From Cyclina sinensis (taxonomy: Eukaryota > Mollusca > Bivalvia > Venerida > Veneridae): 64,000 nt of DNA. A model generated the notes under the pieces. It saw only the letters and a program-made list of their open reading frames with translations. It was not told where the DNA came from and ran no database searches. A program made the position numbers and the translations under genes. Of this stretch, positions 1-11,491 are shown piece by piece (the stretch's first letter is position 1; every line of letters begins with the position of its first letter). The stretch lies in the NCBI GenBank assembly GCA_012932295.1, contig JAAONU010000001.1:60204927-60268926 (forward strand). Reading direction: 5' to 3'.

Positions 1-3000
1 CAGTTTAGTTATCATAACTGTTCAAGTAATAAAGATCCTTAGTGTAGGTACACTTATTCTCAAATCGTCACAGATTTTTTTTAAATAGCCGTCACCACAT
101 ATCTAACTGATATTGTTCTTTCCCCAAATATTGGAGCTTCCAAACCCCCAGCTTGACCTTGCCCTTGAATGGTTCATTGAAACATGACCATGAAATATAA
201 TACCATAATAGATTGTCGCAGCATATAGTCAGATCAGAGTGACAGTGAAAGTGTAACCAGATACATCTATGTTTAAGCATGGTGACACTGATGGTGAAAG
301 TGTTTTCAGTTCTGCGATGCACGTAAGGCTCATACTGGTTATTGGCCTTTTCAGTTACCAATAAACTTTATTTTAATAGTTACATTTTGACCTAACTTGT
401 ACTATTCCTAAGCAAAAGAGGAGTAGTTCAACAAGTATGACTCTTACGTCATTACTCTAGGACACAATTCCTTACTCTACAAATCTATTGAATGTCTCTT
501 TAAACAGTCGGCCAAATGGTCTTAAATGTTATATCTCTCTCGTTTAGAAACAGCTGAAACAAAATCAACAAATTATACACACATGTATTTATTATTGTGA
601 CAGCTGAGCTTACTTTCAATTCAAGTTTTGGTCATTTATTATGTAAACCATTATTTAGACACAAGTGACAGAAACAAATTTATAAAGGCTATATTTCTTT
701 AAATGACTATGTACTGACAAAGTTTTTCAAAGAACTTAAATGCTTTCAGGTGATGAGGGTTCCTTCTGGTATTGAACGTTGTCGTTATAAAGAATAACCC
801 AGGTGTTCTAATATTACATTAACTCAACAGTCGAGGATTTTCAAAATGCGTAGTTTTCGGCCATGATTTATCCTTCTTGAAAGTTATATATCATATACAA
901 ATATTCCATCCTATCGAACTGCAGTAAGTGCATTTTGAGAGGCGTTTAGTATCTATTTGAAAGTGATGACTGACTGCTGGTTATGTGCAGAAGTATTGGT
1001 GAAAAGTAAAGCCATATGTTAATTTTGTATTTTAATCTCCCCTTCTGGTGTAGACCGTTCCATAATTGATAAATTGACCGCCGCCATTATGAAGATCACG
1101 TGACCGTCCGCCATTTAAGGACTGCTAAACCTCGCTTTGATGCTTAAGTTCCGTATAAATCTGTATAACTGTAGCACATTTCAAGGTGACACTGTAGCAC
1201 ATTTCAAGGTGACACACTGTCTTATATCGCGTGAATTTTGTTGCAAAATAAACATCATTTATTGTATTATTATTACTGTTTTGTATGTTTTATTCCAGGA
1301 CTTGAACATATTATTAACTTGAATTATTTAACACATGAAAGACTGTGAAAAAAAAAACCATGGACTGTTCAAAGTGGAAGCTTTGAGTTGTGTAAAACAC
1401 AAATAATATGTGTAAAACGCAAATATTGAAAGCACTGTTTTCCTTTCCGAAAGTTGAAACTATGATTTCAATTATTTGAACAACTCTGAAAGCTTACATA
1501 ATGGACAAATTGACAAAATGAAACATCTCGCTCATTAACCGCATGTACTTGTTTTATTCTTTGATACAGTTTTCAAAGAATACTTGACAATAGATATGCA
1601 TAATTTAGCGCTTTTTCTGTACGGAAAATTGGCAGTATAATAATATTTCTATATGTACAATTGGAGCGGGGTTAGTGTTATCCAATATTACGTAATTCTA
1701 TGTTTTGATTGGATGTCAGAAGATCCGATTATTGCCAAAGCATTACGTATTTTTACGATGTACTACTACCTGTTGAATCAATTTGCGAAGTTGTGTTATT
1801 CCGGAAATCCTCGGACAGAATCACGTGACTGTCTAGAAATATATTGTGTAGGAACAGTGAATGTTATTATTTTGAAATATATTAATAGTAACAAGTAACT
1901 GATAAGAGATACAGCTAACTTTTTGAAGGTTGACAAAAATATGGCGGTTGACAAAAATGTAAAACATAGTAGATTCTAATTTTGTAATTACAGTTACAAG
2001 GTCATTTTTCATCAAACAATTCAGTATTTTATATCATTTAAAAGGTCTGTAAACTCATATTTTACATATTTAAAACATAATTGTCAAACTGTTCACTTTC
2101 TTGTTTGTAAATGGTTAAACTTAGTGCATCTAAGCTGCTAGAAAAATGCTGAAAAAAGCTGAAACGACATGTATAAATTAGTTTTAGTTCTCTTTTTTAA
2201 AAGCAAAAATTCAAAATCTGCTTATATTTGCAAAATAGGAATTTAAAGAGGTTTCAAATGATGTAAAATGATACAATGTTTATGTTTGATGTTTTCTAAT
2301 ACATGTAATAAAATTCGGCTCACAAAGAAAAAAAATATCTAAAGTTAAAAATTCTGTCTGGTTCCCGGTCGTACTTTGCTAAGACAGTGACTGTATCTCA
2401 CCTGGTCTTTAATATGTTGAATAATATATCAAAGTAATCAAAGCCTGGTCATAGTTTATTATCACAACTGATATTTTTATTCTACTCAAGCATGTTTGTT
2501 ATTCTGTTTAAGCATGTTATTCCATGAAATTCATGTTATTTTGTTACTTAACAAAACAATGTTTCAGTATCATAATTATCACCATTTACATCAAGAGATA
2601 TATGGAAATAAAAGGTTGAAAAATATGTTGTTGTTGTTCTTCAAAAAAATGTGCATTACCTCAGTTATAAGTTGTCTGAACAGACAGGTCTTCAATTTAA
2701 AGATATATATTAAATTTCTTTTTATTAGCATCTGCAAACAAAATAGAGTGCTGTAGCTTAAGGCTCCTTAAAAATACAATAAAAAACCGTACACTCAAAT
2801 GGACTCAAGTCCATTTGAATTTTCCTGTAAATTATCAAACTGTCTTTTGTCTTTCGCGGTGTCCTGTGGTGAAGGAATGTGGTTACTTGATATTAAGAAA
2901 ATGCCTGAAGGATATAAAACATGGGCTTAAATTGTTTCTGATTGTTATATGAAATTTAAGAATATATATCTTCTTTACAAGCAAGATTTTCAAGACCCGT

Positions 3001-3275
3001 ACGAAATTTAGCATCTGTTGCCAAATGGACATTTTTTTTCCTATTTTTTATTTCTTGCATTTGGGAAATCTGTTTTTGCAAAGTATTGATCGATATGTAC
3101 AACATGTGAGTTTGTATATGCAGAAAAACAGATATATGTACTTTTTAAAAGCAGTTTTTTTTTCGTGAAATTTGATAAAATAAAAAAGCATAAATCTACC
3201 TGAGAATTCCATAAGTCCTTTATTTAATAGTTCAATAGATTGAGATGTCAGCAAAAATCGTTTACAACTAAATAT

Positions 3276-3279
<4 letters not shown>
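1..3279. other. Gene-free AT-rich stretch
   Basis: No open frame here shows a recognisable domain or a convincing exon. Two local structures are visible. A 22-base direct repeat (core CATTTCAAGGTGACAC) occurs twice at about 1172-1215. A CCGCCGCCATTAT block with an adjacent TCACGTGA E-box palindrome lies at about 1079-1105. Everything else looks like non-coding DNA. Confidence 0.6.
2795..2818. repeat. Short perfect hairpin
   Basis: TCAAATGGACT is followed after two bases by its exact reverse complement, giving an 11-bp stem with a 2-nt loop. It is isolated, with no gene beside it, and may be a chance palindrome or a trace of a small element. Confidence 0.6.

Positions 3280-3308
<29 letters not shown>
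3279..3308. repeat. (GA)n microsatellite
   Basis: An uninterrupted run of about 14 AG dinucleotides, followed by non-repetitive DNA. Confidence 0.95.
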
Positions 3309-3310
<2 letters not shown>

Positions 3311-5640
3311 ATGGGATAGATCTTCACTGATAATAATTGCTTCATGTGGTTTCTATGATTCTGTTTCTCTAACATACAACGTCACGATCACATAACAGCT
3401 ATAAAAATGGGACTTTTTCTACGCTCTACATTATAAAACTGCTTCAATCTGCGCAGTCCATTAATGGCGCACGCAAGGGAGGTAATCAGGAAGGTACTTA
3501 TTTCTGAATCAGTCTATGCAATTATGGTTTAACAAAGAAAATTGAAAACTTCACATAATGTCATGTTGTTAACGATTTTCAAAATATCTGTTTTTTATAC
3601 TATAACTTGAAAAACATTTTATTTCAACTACGCTAGAAAGGAAATTCAGAAAGAAAATACCAACAACATAATCATGTGCTTAAAGTAATACTATTTCCCT
3701 ATGTGTCTAACTGACTTGGGTAGCTTTCCCGCTCTGTCGTGAGCTAAACTTAGCTGTACTATTGTTAGCCTTGTTACGTCTTTGTAACACATGGTTACAC
3801 TAGACTGAACATACACAGGTGATAAACTGAAAACAAATACATTTATAAATGCATTTATAACAATAAAAACTTGCATTCAAGCGATGAAATGTTTATGTAG
3901 TTACTGATTCAATTTGCATGATATGTCAATTAGATTTGGGTAGGCATGACTAAACTGAGTTTATGTGATCAATTACATGAATAACATTTGCCCAGATTAC
4001 TTGAAAATATCAGGTAAATTTGCCTTTTGAATTTCTATATGTGCTGAAATTAAAGGCTGATCTATACGGCATCAGGAAAAAAAAAGGTGCAAACAAACAC
4101 ATAACGTGATTATTTACAAATATTTTGCCGAGAATAACTTCAGTCTACTGATAATTGTGGTAAGGGGAATTCTTTATCTTATATGAATTTAGTTTTAAAA
4201 TTCTACTTAGTTATCTAGAAACAGTAGTGAATTGAATAAAGAAACAAATATGAGATGTAAAGAAATTGTCTCGTTCTGGTTAAGGAGCATACTTTTCCTA
4301 ATGATGAGTAATTATATCCTCTGTTTTACCACTTACTCAGACTTAACTTAGTTCTACTAACTTACAAAGACTCACGAAAATCTAAATGTCATTCTAACAC
4401 TATCCGCAATTCGCCGACAATAAACAAAGAAGGAATTGAGCGTTCGGCTTTATTTAATCCGGTGTTAGAAAAGACATATGGGGTGATGTAATGATGTAAT
4501 AAGTAGAATGTGTCCTAACATCAGTGCAATTATTGTTCAGTGGTTACGAAAAGTTAGACACAGTCTATTTTAAAAAAAAAAACATGCAGTTGTCGTTCCT
4601 TAATTATCGTTCTTCGCAGCGTGCCCTATTCAATTTATAAGCCGCCATCTTTGACGAAGTCGTGAAGCAAATTGGTAAGAGTTATATTAGAGCTTTTTCA
4701 TGTACATGCTTATTTTGAAAAAAATATGGTTTGCTAGAAACATGCACATGATATTTATGAACAAACAATGTAGTTTCATGGATGAAAGGATTATTCTTAC
4801 ATCATGTATTATGCTTGAATGCTTACGACACAATTGTTAACATATCCTTGAGAGGTGTGTTCTCGATAGATTAAGATACTATGTCTTTGTTTACAATAAA
4901 TTAAAAGGATATTTCTAGTCTTTCTTGCTGATAATATATATTAAACAGCATTATTTCCAGTAAATCTGTCATAGGAAATGGTAAAATTTCAAATGTTTTT
5001 CGAGCTGTATTTTCTATTTTTATCCAATGACCTATTTTCGTTTTCAGCCTTCGGGAAAGCCCTACTACTCTGTTTTTAGAAACAGATATTTCAGTGACAT
5101 TAATAATCACACGGAGACATGTGTTCTCTAAAGTTAAACAAATAATGCTTAAACAAACTACAAAAAAGAGGAAAATCTGTAAGATGTATGAATTGCTTGA
5201 GTTTTTAATACGCATTTGGTAATAGTTGCACACCAAAATGTGTAAACAAAAGTCGGCCATATTGGATTATTACTGTAGAGAATTTGTTTGTCACATTTCA
5301 TAATCGTATACGGTATGTGTTTTACTGAATAACATACACAGAAATGACACTTATTATCAGCTGTAAAATTAAGTGCATTTGGGCATTTTACTCTTTTTGG
5401 TCATTTACTTTTTTTGGTCAAATGAGCATTGCTAATGCTTAGCTTTTTTCACTAGTAACTTAGTGACACATTTATTTGTAGACATTGTCGTCCATAAAAA
5501 GTTTCAAAGCTGCTTAAGCGTTTCACCATCAATCCATTTTAAATCGTTATAATCTGTAGAGAGGAAAAGGATCCCAGTATGTCATAGATTTCTTGGCTGC
5601 TCTTGTATTTCATTCTAGTGTTAAACTGTTATTTACATTT
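3309..5640. other. Gene-free stretch
   Basis: No supportable gene. The longest open frame (119 codons, minus strand, 4901-5260) starts at an ATGGCCGAC context but has no recognisable domain and biased, AT-driven composition. A CAAAGATGGCGGC motif on the minus strand at 4640-4652 resembles a YY1-type start-site element (see findings). Confidence 0.5.
4640..4652 (-). promoter_or_regulatory. YY1-like CAAAGATGGCGGC motif
   Basis: On the minus strand the sequence reads CAAAGATGGCGGC. This matches the YY1 consensus AAGATGGCGGC, which in animals often sits at the transcription start of housekeeping genes and overlaps the first ATG. A 14-codon frame opens at this ATG. A short first exon is possible, but no downstream exon was recognised. 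The motif is seen; the function is inferred. Confidence 0.3.
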
Positions 5641-5644
5641 GCAG

Positions 5645-5910
5645 TGATGAAATCAATATTGATGCAGATGACACACACTTATTTCAACAAGAGTTACAGA
5701 CTTGCTAGTGAAGGTGACCATTCCTCAATATTGCAGGGTTACCGGCACTGTGTACCCATACTGCAAGAAAGAAGGTACATGAATTGTTCTAGGCTTTTTT
5801 ACCATTATTTTAAGGAAGCATCAAATAGGGGACATTGTGATGTGTGCTATCACTTGTTACTGTATATACTTAACTTGTTTTCCAAAGCAAAATGCACAAT
5901 TAAGAACTGA
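5645..5910 (+). other. Possible degenerate coding remnant
   Basis: Just after a TTTGCAG acceptor-like site, one frame reads an acidic, coding-like peptide ending LFQQELQTC before a TAG at about 5706. A very similar LFQQELE string occurs in the frame at 6607-6819. A second frame stays open to 5910 (105 codons) without recognised domains. The resemblance between the two LFQQEL strings suggests pieces of one decayed gene or transposon. The family is not recognised and confidence is low. Confidence 0.2.
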
Positions 5911-6606
5911 AGGTACATGTAGTGTAAACCTTGATCTTGTTGAAACAGTTGATACAGGCATGTGTCAAGTCAAACATAAACATACCAGTGTCATTTCATG
6001 TTAAAAAATAGATGAACTGGTTGTAACATAGCTAACTGAGATAGTTATTTAACAACATAAATTAAAAAAAAAATCCACTGTAACTAAATAATTGGACTTC
6101 ATACATACATATAATAACACAGGCACAAGGACCAAATCTTTTTTGCAACTGTTACTTCTTTTTCAGTACTGTAAACACTGATACTAAACTTGTCACTGTA
6201 ATGATAGTAGAAAGTAAATATAAAGAATGTAAACCTTCTTAAAATATTTTTCCTTTTCAGTTTTATTATTGTATGTCCATTTTACAAAACAAAAATAAGG
6301 GGGATTCTTAGAAATATTCATGTGTACACAGCTAGAAAAAGTTAAAACTAAAAAGTTGGAAAGTGGTGGCAGAGATCATAGGAAACATCATTTTCAGAAA
6401 GTGCACATGAACATTTCAAATGTGTTGGTTACATAATTGCCTGCAAATGTTAAAGTTTATTAGAATAGATAAAAGTCTAATGCTAATATTATATACTTCA
6501 ATGAGTAAAGATTGCAAACAGATAATTAAATGAACTGTAAGTTGTCTAATTAAGTTTGTGCTATTTATAGAAATAATTGTTCTATTTCCATTATTTCTTT
6601 TTAGGG

Positions 6607-6819
6607 TGCAGGCCTAAGGGTTTTGTGGATGGCAAATGTCAACTCTTCCAGAACAAGGAAGGCACCTCATCTTGCCACAAAGAAGTTATGTTCTAGTGTA
6701 CTAATGGACATTTGGAAAAGGTTGTTCTTTTTCAGCAGGAGTTGGAAACAGTTGCCTGCAAATGTACAAGGCTTCTGAAATTTGATGAAGATGAAATCAT
6801 AATGTTACTGGTGTCTTAG
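6607..6819 (+). pseudogene. Cys-rich coding-like frame with one internal stop
   Basis: One frame runs for 70 codons with a single internal TAG at 6694-6696 and ends at TAG 6817-6819. Its composition is protein-like. The first part is Cys-rich (CRPKGFVDGKC, then SSCHKE). The second part reads CTNGHLEKVVLFQQELE, then ACKC and an acidic FDEDE. It is preceded at 6593-6604 by a pyrimidine tract and TTTTTAG, which could be a splice acceptor. LFQQEL recurs in the remnant at 5645-5706. I do not recognise the family. It may be a decayed host gene or a transposon fragment. Six-frame protein comparison with other molluscs would decide. Confidence 0.3.
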
Positions 6820-7865
6820 TTACCTATAACATTTTCTGCTCATGCTACTTCAGACAGCAAGATAAAAAATGTCACACATGAGTAGATTTTATTGCAAATT
6901 AAGGCCCTTTGTGGACTTAAAATTTTGTGTTTCAATTCAGAATATCTAAAATTAGTCTATAGTCATCTCATATTTCACACATATAAAGCTGTGTTTGTTT
7001 TATCGTTGCCTTTTTTCATGAAACTCCAAGTGTTTCAAATGTTTTGTAGTTGTTTAAATATTTGTTGTTTTTAAAATATTTCTGTATGTGATTTTTGTTC
7101 AAATATCTTTTTATTTTTGAATAAATACAATGCTTTTAGTTTGTGTTTCCTCTTCTATATTATGAACATCTTGGTGATCTATCTCCGAATTACTAAAGTT
7201 TAAACACTTGGTACTGTGCTCATATTCCCACCCAAATATAGACTCCGATTTCTTGGTGAATTTCCTATCAAAGTGGATCTGTTGTTGTTCTACTGTAGTG
7301 ATTTTCCGTCTTGTCATTCTCAGTATTGCTATACTACTACCTAACTACATTGAGAACTCCATCACTTCTAGAAGTGTGAACACATAGTACAAATTAAATT
7401 AACAAACTGCTGATATAACTGCCTCAAGTCAAAATAGCTAGTTCAAAATATTTTCGTGCAGCTCTGTTCGTCGTTCCGCTGTGATACTTTTGTATCACTG
7501 TTTTTCTTGTTTATATTAGAGCACGCTGAATAAAAGAGCGCGCCCGCTGACGTCACTACAAACTACTTTCGGCTGTTCTTATTTGTCACTGTAAACCGAA
7601 AATTGTTTTAAAATATTTTTATGGTGAAATATTGTTATGGACTAAATTATGTTCTTTGATGTTCATCTATGATAAAATTATAGATATTTGTTAAAACGTA
7701 AATTATTGACTGATAAGCTAAAATAACTTTGTTGTTTTCATTATCACGTGGGAAATGAATAGCGGGGTAAACAGATTAGCCTGTCAGGGTCAATAACCGT
7801 AAAAAATGGCATGATAAGTAGTGCACATCATTGTGTCCCTTATAACTATACATATGTGTTAGAAT
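6820..7865. other. Gene-free AT-rich stretch
   Basis: No coding signal was recognised. The only local feature is a small GC-rich island (GAGCGCGCCCGCTGACGTCA) at about 7536-7555 with a CRE-like TGACGTCA. No transcript can be tied to it. Confidence 0.45.
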
Positions 7866-8041
7866 GGAAATAGATTTTAAAGTTTTTGTGTTCTACCATC
7901 AAATATAGCACGGTATCTCGTTCAGATGCGTAATTATTTAATCACTCAGGCCTACGGCCTTCCTGATTAAATTAATACGCATCTGAACTCGACACCGTGC
8001 GATATTTGACGGTAGAACACTCAAACTTAAAATCTATTTCC
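7866..8041. repeat. Long imperfect hairpin (foldback MITE-like)
   Basis: The left arm begins GGAAATAGATTTTAAAGTTT and the right arm ends with its near-complement, AAACTTAAAATCTATTTCC. The arms are about 80 bp each and meet around the centre CAGGCCTACGGCCTTCCTG (about 7947-7965). Matching blocks along the arms include GTTCTACC/GGTAGAAC, the CACGGT/ACCGTG pair and CAGATGCGTAATTA/TAATACGCATCTG. No coding capacity. It is probably a small non-autonomous foldback element. Confidence 0.75.
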
Positions 8042-8533
8042 TTAATAACGGATTAATTAAATTGCAAAATGAATAATATTATATGAAGAAAAGAAAAAAA
8101 GGAAGAAAAAAAGTTAAAAATAAATAAATAAAAAGACCCATCACTAAGAATTATTTCAAATCAGTCTGACAATGACAAAATTTATTATGTTACAGGCCTC
8201 CTTAACAAATAAATATCTGAACCTCAGTTATGAGCAACCATCTTGAAAGTTATGTCTTTTAAGAAAAATGAACAAACTTGATAATGAAGCTTCTATAAGA
8301 AAAAAACAAAACCAAAGACAATTACAAATTAGAAGAAAGGTGTTAACAGCGAAAGAACAAAGGATTACTTTTACATCTCAAATTGATATATTTTAAGGAT
8401 GAAGTTGCGACAACAAAGAAAACTGAAAATAATATACAGGTGAAAAGAAAGGCATAACCTTTTTCCCAGTTATATTCGAATGTATCAAGAAAAATGTAAA
8501 ATATAGAAGCTCAATTCTTTTCTTTGGATTATA
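8042..8533. other. Gene-free, purine-rich DNA left of the mariner
   Basis: A-rich sequence with AAGAAAAGAAAAAAAGG runs at about 8084-8110. No genes seen. It ends in the TA target duplication (8532-8533) of the mariner element. Confidence 0.6.
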
Positions 8534-8562
8534 CGAGGGCGAATCAAAAAGTTCGTGGAATT
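8534..8562 (+). repeat. Left terminal inverted repeat of the mariner
   Basis: Starts directly after TA. 23 bases are identical to the complement of the right end, then one mismatch and GAATT. Confidence 0.9.
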
Positions 8563-8912
8563 TTCTTATAATTTCTTTATTTGAAGTACGATCTTCACGA
8601 AACTTTAGATGCTTATATATTAATACATTCTAAATTGGTTTTGATAATTTCAGTAAAATATTAAAAAAAATAAGCATTTTATAAAATTTTACATGACGCG
8701 AGTTTCCATACCTCGGAGCACGGGAAATAAAATCAGTAAACCTGTAAAACAAATTGTAAAATGTCCATTACTATTGGTTCAAATTCCGCGAAATTTTGAC
8801 GTTCGTTCAAGGACGTCATTTCTTATCAACAATGTTGTTATTGACGTCATTTCTGATACTTATGTTTCACGGTAGCGAAAACAAAAACGTTTCTCTTAGC
8901 ATCAGCGTCATA

Positions 8913-9604
8913 ATGGGGATACCGCCGTACACCGAAACAAGAGCAGCAATTAAGTTTTGTGTCTTACGCGGATATTCAGCAGCCCAAACCATTGAGGAAT
9001 TGAGAAAAGCAGGAACAACACCTAATATGAAGAATCTGCTGTTTACAAATGGCACAAACTGTTTAAGAGTGGTCGCGAGAGCATAGAAGATGACACCCAG
9101 AGTGGAAGACCGTCCTTAATCACGTCGACATTGGTAACGTCAGTGAGGCGTTTTATTGAAGATGATCGCCGCCGCTCCATTCAAGACATTTCGGACCATG
9201 TTGGAGTTTCGTGCGGAACTGTACATTCAATTTTATATGAAAAGCTAGGTATGCAGAGACTATGTGCAAGGTGGGTTCCCCGAATTTTGAAAGAAGCAGA
9301 GATGCAAAAGCGGGTTGTACTTTCTAAGATGTTCCTACGGAGAGTGAAACGCGAGGGGGACGCATTCTTGGATCGATACGTGGTTGTGGCTCTATGAGCC
9401 GGAAACCAAACAACAAAGTTCGCAGTGGACAGAGAAAGGCTCTCCACCAACCAAGGCACGATCTAACAAAAGCGGGGGAAAATTCATGTTCATCATGTTT
9501 TGCGACAGAAAAGGGATGATGTTGTGCCACGCCGTTCCGCCACATTCTACTGTCAATTCAGAGTATTACTCTAGGGTATTTTACTGTCGTTTATGTGATT
9601 TTAC
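8913..9604 (+). pseudogene. Mariner (Mos1/SETMAR-like) transposase, N-terminal and central part
   Basis: This cut-and-paste transposase is now broken. From ATG at 8913 the first HTH region is readable (TRAAIKFCVLRGYSAAQTIE). A frameshift near 9025 moves the rest of the DNA-binding part to another frame (FKSGRESIEDDTQSGRPS; SIQDISDHVGVSCGTVHSI; KLGMQRLCARWVPRIL, the typical mariner linker). A second shift near 9375 precedes the catalytic region. The first catalytic motif, usually DETW, is damaged (DTW), then YEPETKQQSSQWTEKGSP follows. The frame decays after EYYSRV at about 9585. Normal length is about 345 residues. Here the reading is split among at least three frames, so it is non-functional. 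Confidence 0.85.
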
Positions 9605-9675
9605 AGATATGTAAAATTAATGCATACATTTAATACATTTACCAGTCAGTGTTTAAATAAAAATAATGTGTACGC

Positions 9676-10099
9676 GCCGATGGATTTCGCCATCTTTCCT
9701 GAGGTAATGTTTCTCTTTAAAATATAAATTTATGGGTTGAATCTTTATGCTTCACGCTTGTTAATCTTTTCTAATATGCACCTCATGATATGAAGATTAA
9801 CAATAATTTAATTTCACACGATACTGCAGTTAGTTTTTTGTTATGGTCGTTGTTGAATTATTTAAATAATGTGCGAAAATGGTTTCTTATGCACTTCATG
9901 TCAGTAAAATTAAACAGCATATCTAAAAGTAAATAAATAAATAAGTTTATAATGTTATTTATTTCACATGTGAAGATGCAGTTGCGCGGATACAGATTCG
10001 GCGATTTACCAGAACTTCGGACGGCCGTGAACCGTATTATCAGCAACTACGACGAGGCATGGTACAGGAACATGTACAGCCGTTTGGTCATCGGAAATG
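9676..10099 (+). pseudogene. Mariner transposase, C-terminal part interrupted by a 0.27-kb block
   Basis: The APMDFAIFPE string (mariner consensus APCDFALFPKLK, third catalytic Asp region) is readable at about 9676-9705. It resumes as LRGYRFGDLPELRTAVNRI from about 9977 and runs into the LTR element at 10100. The block between (9706-9976) is AT-rich with no coding similarity, begins GTAATG and ends ATGCAG, so it resembles an intron or a later insertion. About 60 residues before APMDF, including the second catalytic Asp, are missing. The last codons (NGVYFEKL, stop) are on the far side of the LTR element at 20988-21024. Confidence 0.7.
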
Positions 10100-11080
10100 T
10101 GTAATAGGGTCCAATGGCGTATTATAAATTAACGTATTAGTCCCTGAGGGTCGAGTGGGTACGGGGAGAGTCCAAATCAACAGTATACAAGTTACGGTTT
10201 CATATTTCTACTATCGTGTAGCAAGTTACTCTGAAACAATTATAACAAATACTCAATACATGGTAAGACAAGGTTAAAACAATACATTATCATGGTCAGC
10301 ATTAATAAATGATCACATACAATATATAATAAATATGTTATCTAGTGGCCAACATCTAGTTACACAGAAATACTAATTACGCAGTAGTACTTCAACATGA
10401 TTACTACATAAATTATATACTTTTGGTTATCACTTAAGTTTTAACATAAAATCATAACATGACACATTACACAGAACTTACCATCTATGGGATGAGTACT
10501 GTTCATACAAAGGTCAACACACCACTCTCCTCCAAGTTTTCACACCAGTGACTGTTAGCTGTAAGGTTAAATATTAATAGTGAATAACAGAAAGAAATGT
10601 GATTTAGTGACACAAGTCTTAGTGTATTCTGAAACTCATCTAGATTATAGGATCCTAGATTATAGGACTTACAATACTTAATTTAGTAGAATTTAAGGTA
10701 AAAGAATTACAATAATGCAATCCTTCAATTTACAAGGTAGTGCTTACAGACATTCAGGATGGATACATACCAAGCTAAACATCATTCTTGACCACCAAAC
10801 AAAACCAAACAAAACACATCTTCTCCACAAAGAACAAAGACTAGCACCACTGGCTACTCAGTGCTTTCTTACACAACACCTGATATACAAATACCTGTAA
10901 ATCATTCACCCATGAGCCAACCAGGTAATACCTTAGAACACTGACCAGATAACCAAATTCAAAGTTAAGATAAAATCAGAGTAAGATAAGACAGATTATC
11001 TCCCTTTGTAAACATGAAATTGCAACAATACTGGAGAAGTTGTCTCCCTTAGACTATACCTAAAATTAGACCCTGTTACA
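10100..11080 (-). repeat. 3' LTR (left copy)
   Basis: 981 bp, starting TGTAATAGGGTC and ending GACCCTGTTACA on the plus strand, so the termini are a 12-bp inverted repeat with one mismatch. It is the 3' LTR because coding runs on the minus strand. It contains a 14-bp internal tandem duplication (CTAGATTATAGGAT twice at about 10640-10667). It is about 99.3% identical to the right LTR, ignoring two small indels. Confidence 0.95.
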
Positions 11081-11094
11081 TGCTTCCCTGGTCT
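11081..11094 (-). other. Polypurine-rich tract next to 3' LTR
   Basis: Read on the minus strand, CCAGGGAAGCA abuts the LTR start, in the position where plus-strand synthesis is primed in LTR elements. It is short and imperfect. A stronger purine run lies 281 bp upstream in element orientation (11361-11379). Confidence 0.4.
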
Positions 11095-11360
11095 GGAAAA
11101 TGACGTCCCGTCATTTGTCACACAAGTCTTAGGTCACTATCTACCTAAGAGTACAAACTACATAATACTATACAAAAACTACTCTGTTTGTATGCATAAT
11201 CATACAAACCTACTCTACATACTTATATGCATACATATAATAAATATACACTTATACAGAAGCTATATCTCTGTATATTTCAATTACAGTTTAAACTTCA
11301 TCTGCTGATTAAGGTCTAAGTCTCTTTTGTACTGTTACAAAAATTTAAAACACAATTATA

Positions 11361-11379
11361 TCTTCCCTCCCCCTTTTGG
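11361..11379 (-). other. Strong purine tract in the element's 3' region
   Basis: The minus strand reads CCAAAAGGGGGAGGGAAGA between the integrase stop (11492) and the 3' LTR. It looks like a retroviral polypurine tract but is not adjacent to the LTR. It may act as a second plus-strand primer or be incidental. Confidence 0.35.
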
Positions 11380-11491
11380 AAAAGAGAGACAAGTACAAAA
11401 GTACAACATTACAAAATTATTTTATTATAAAATATATAAAATCCAGATAGAGTATTACAAATTACATTTCCATACAATAGATAAAATACAC

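Noticed and set aside
4901..5260. 119-codon minus-strand frame starting ATGGCCGAC
   Set aside because: No domain, no homologous pattern, no neighbouring exon. A hydrophobic patch in AT-rich DNA is expected by chance.
10715..10900. 60-61-codon frames repeated in both LTRs (also 20618-20800)
   Set aside because: Inside the LTRs and antisense to the element; present twice only because LTRs are duplicated.
11081..11491. Possible env gene between integrase and 3' LTR
   Set aside because: Only about 410 bp with no open frame, signal peptide or membrane segment; the element has no env.
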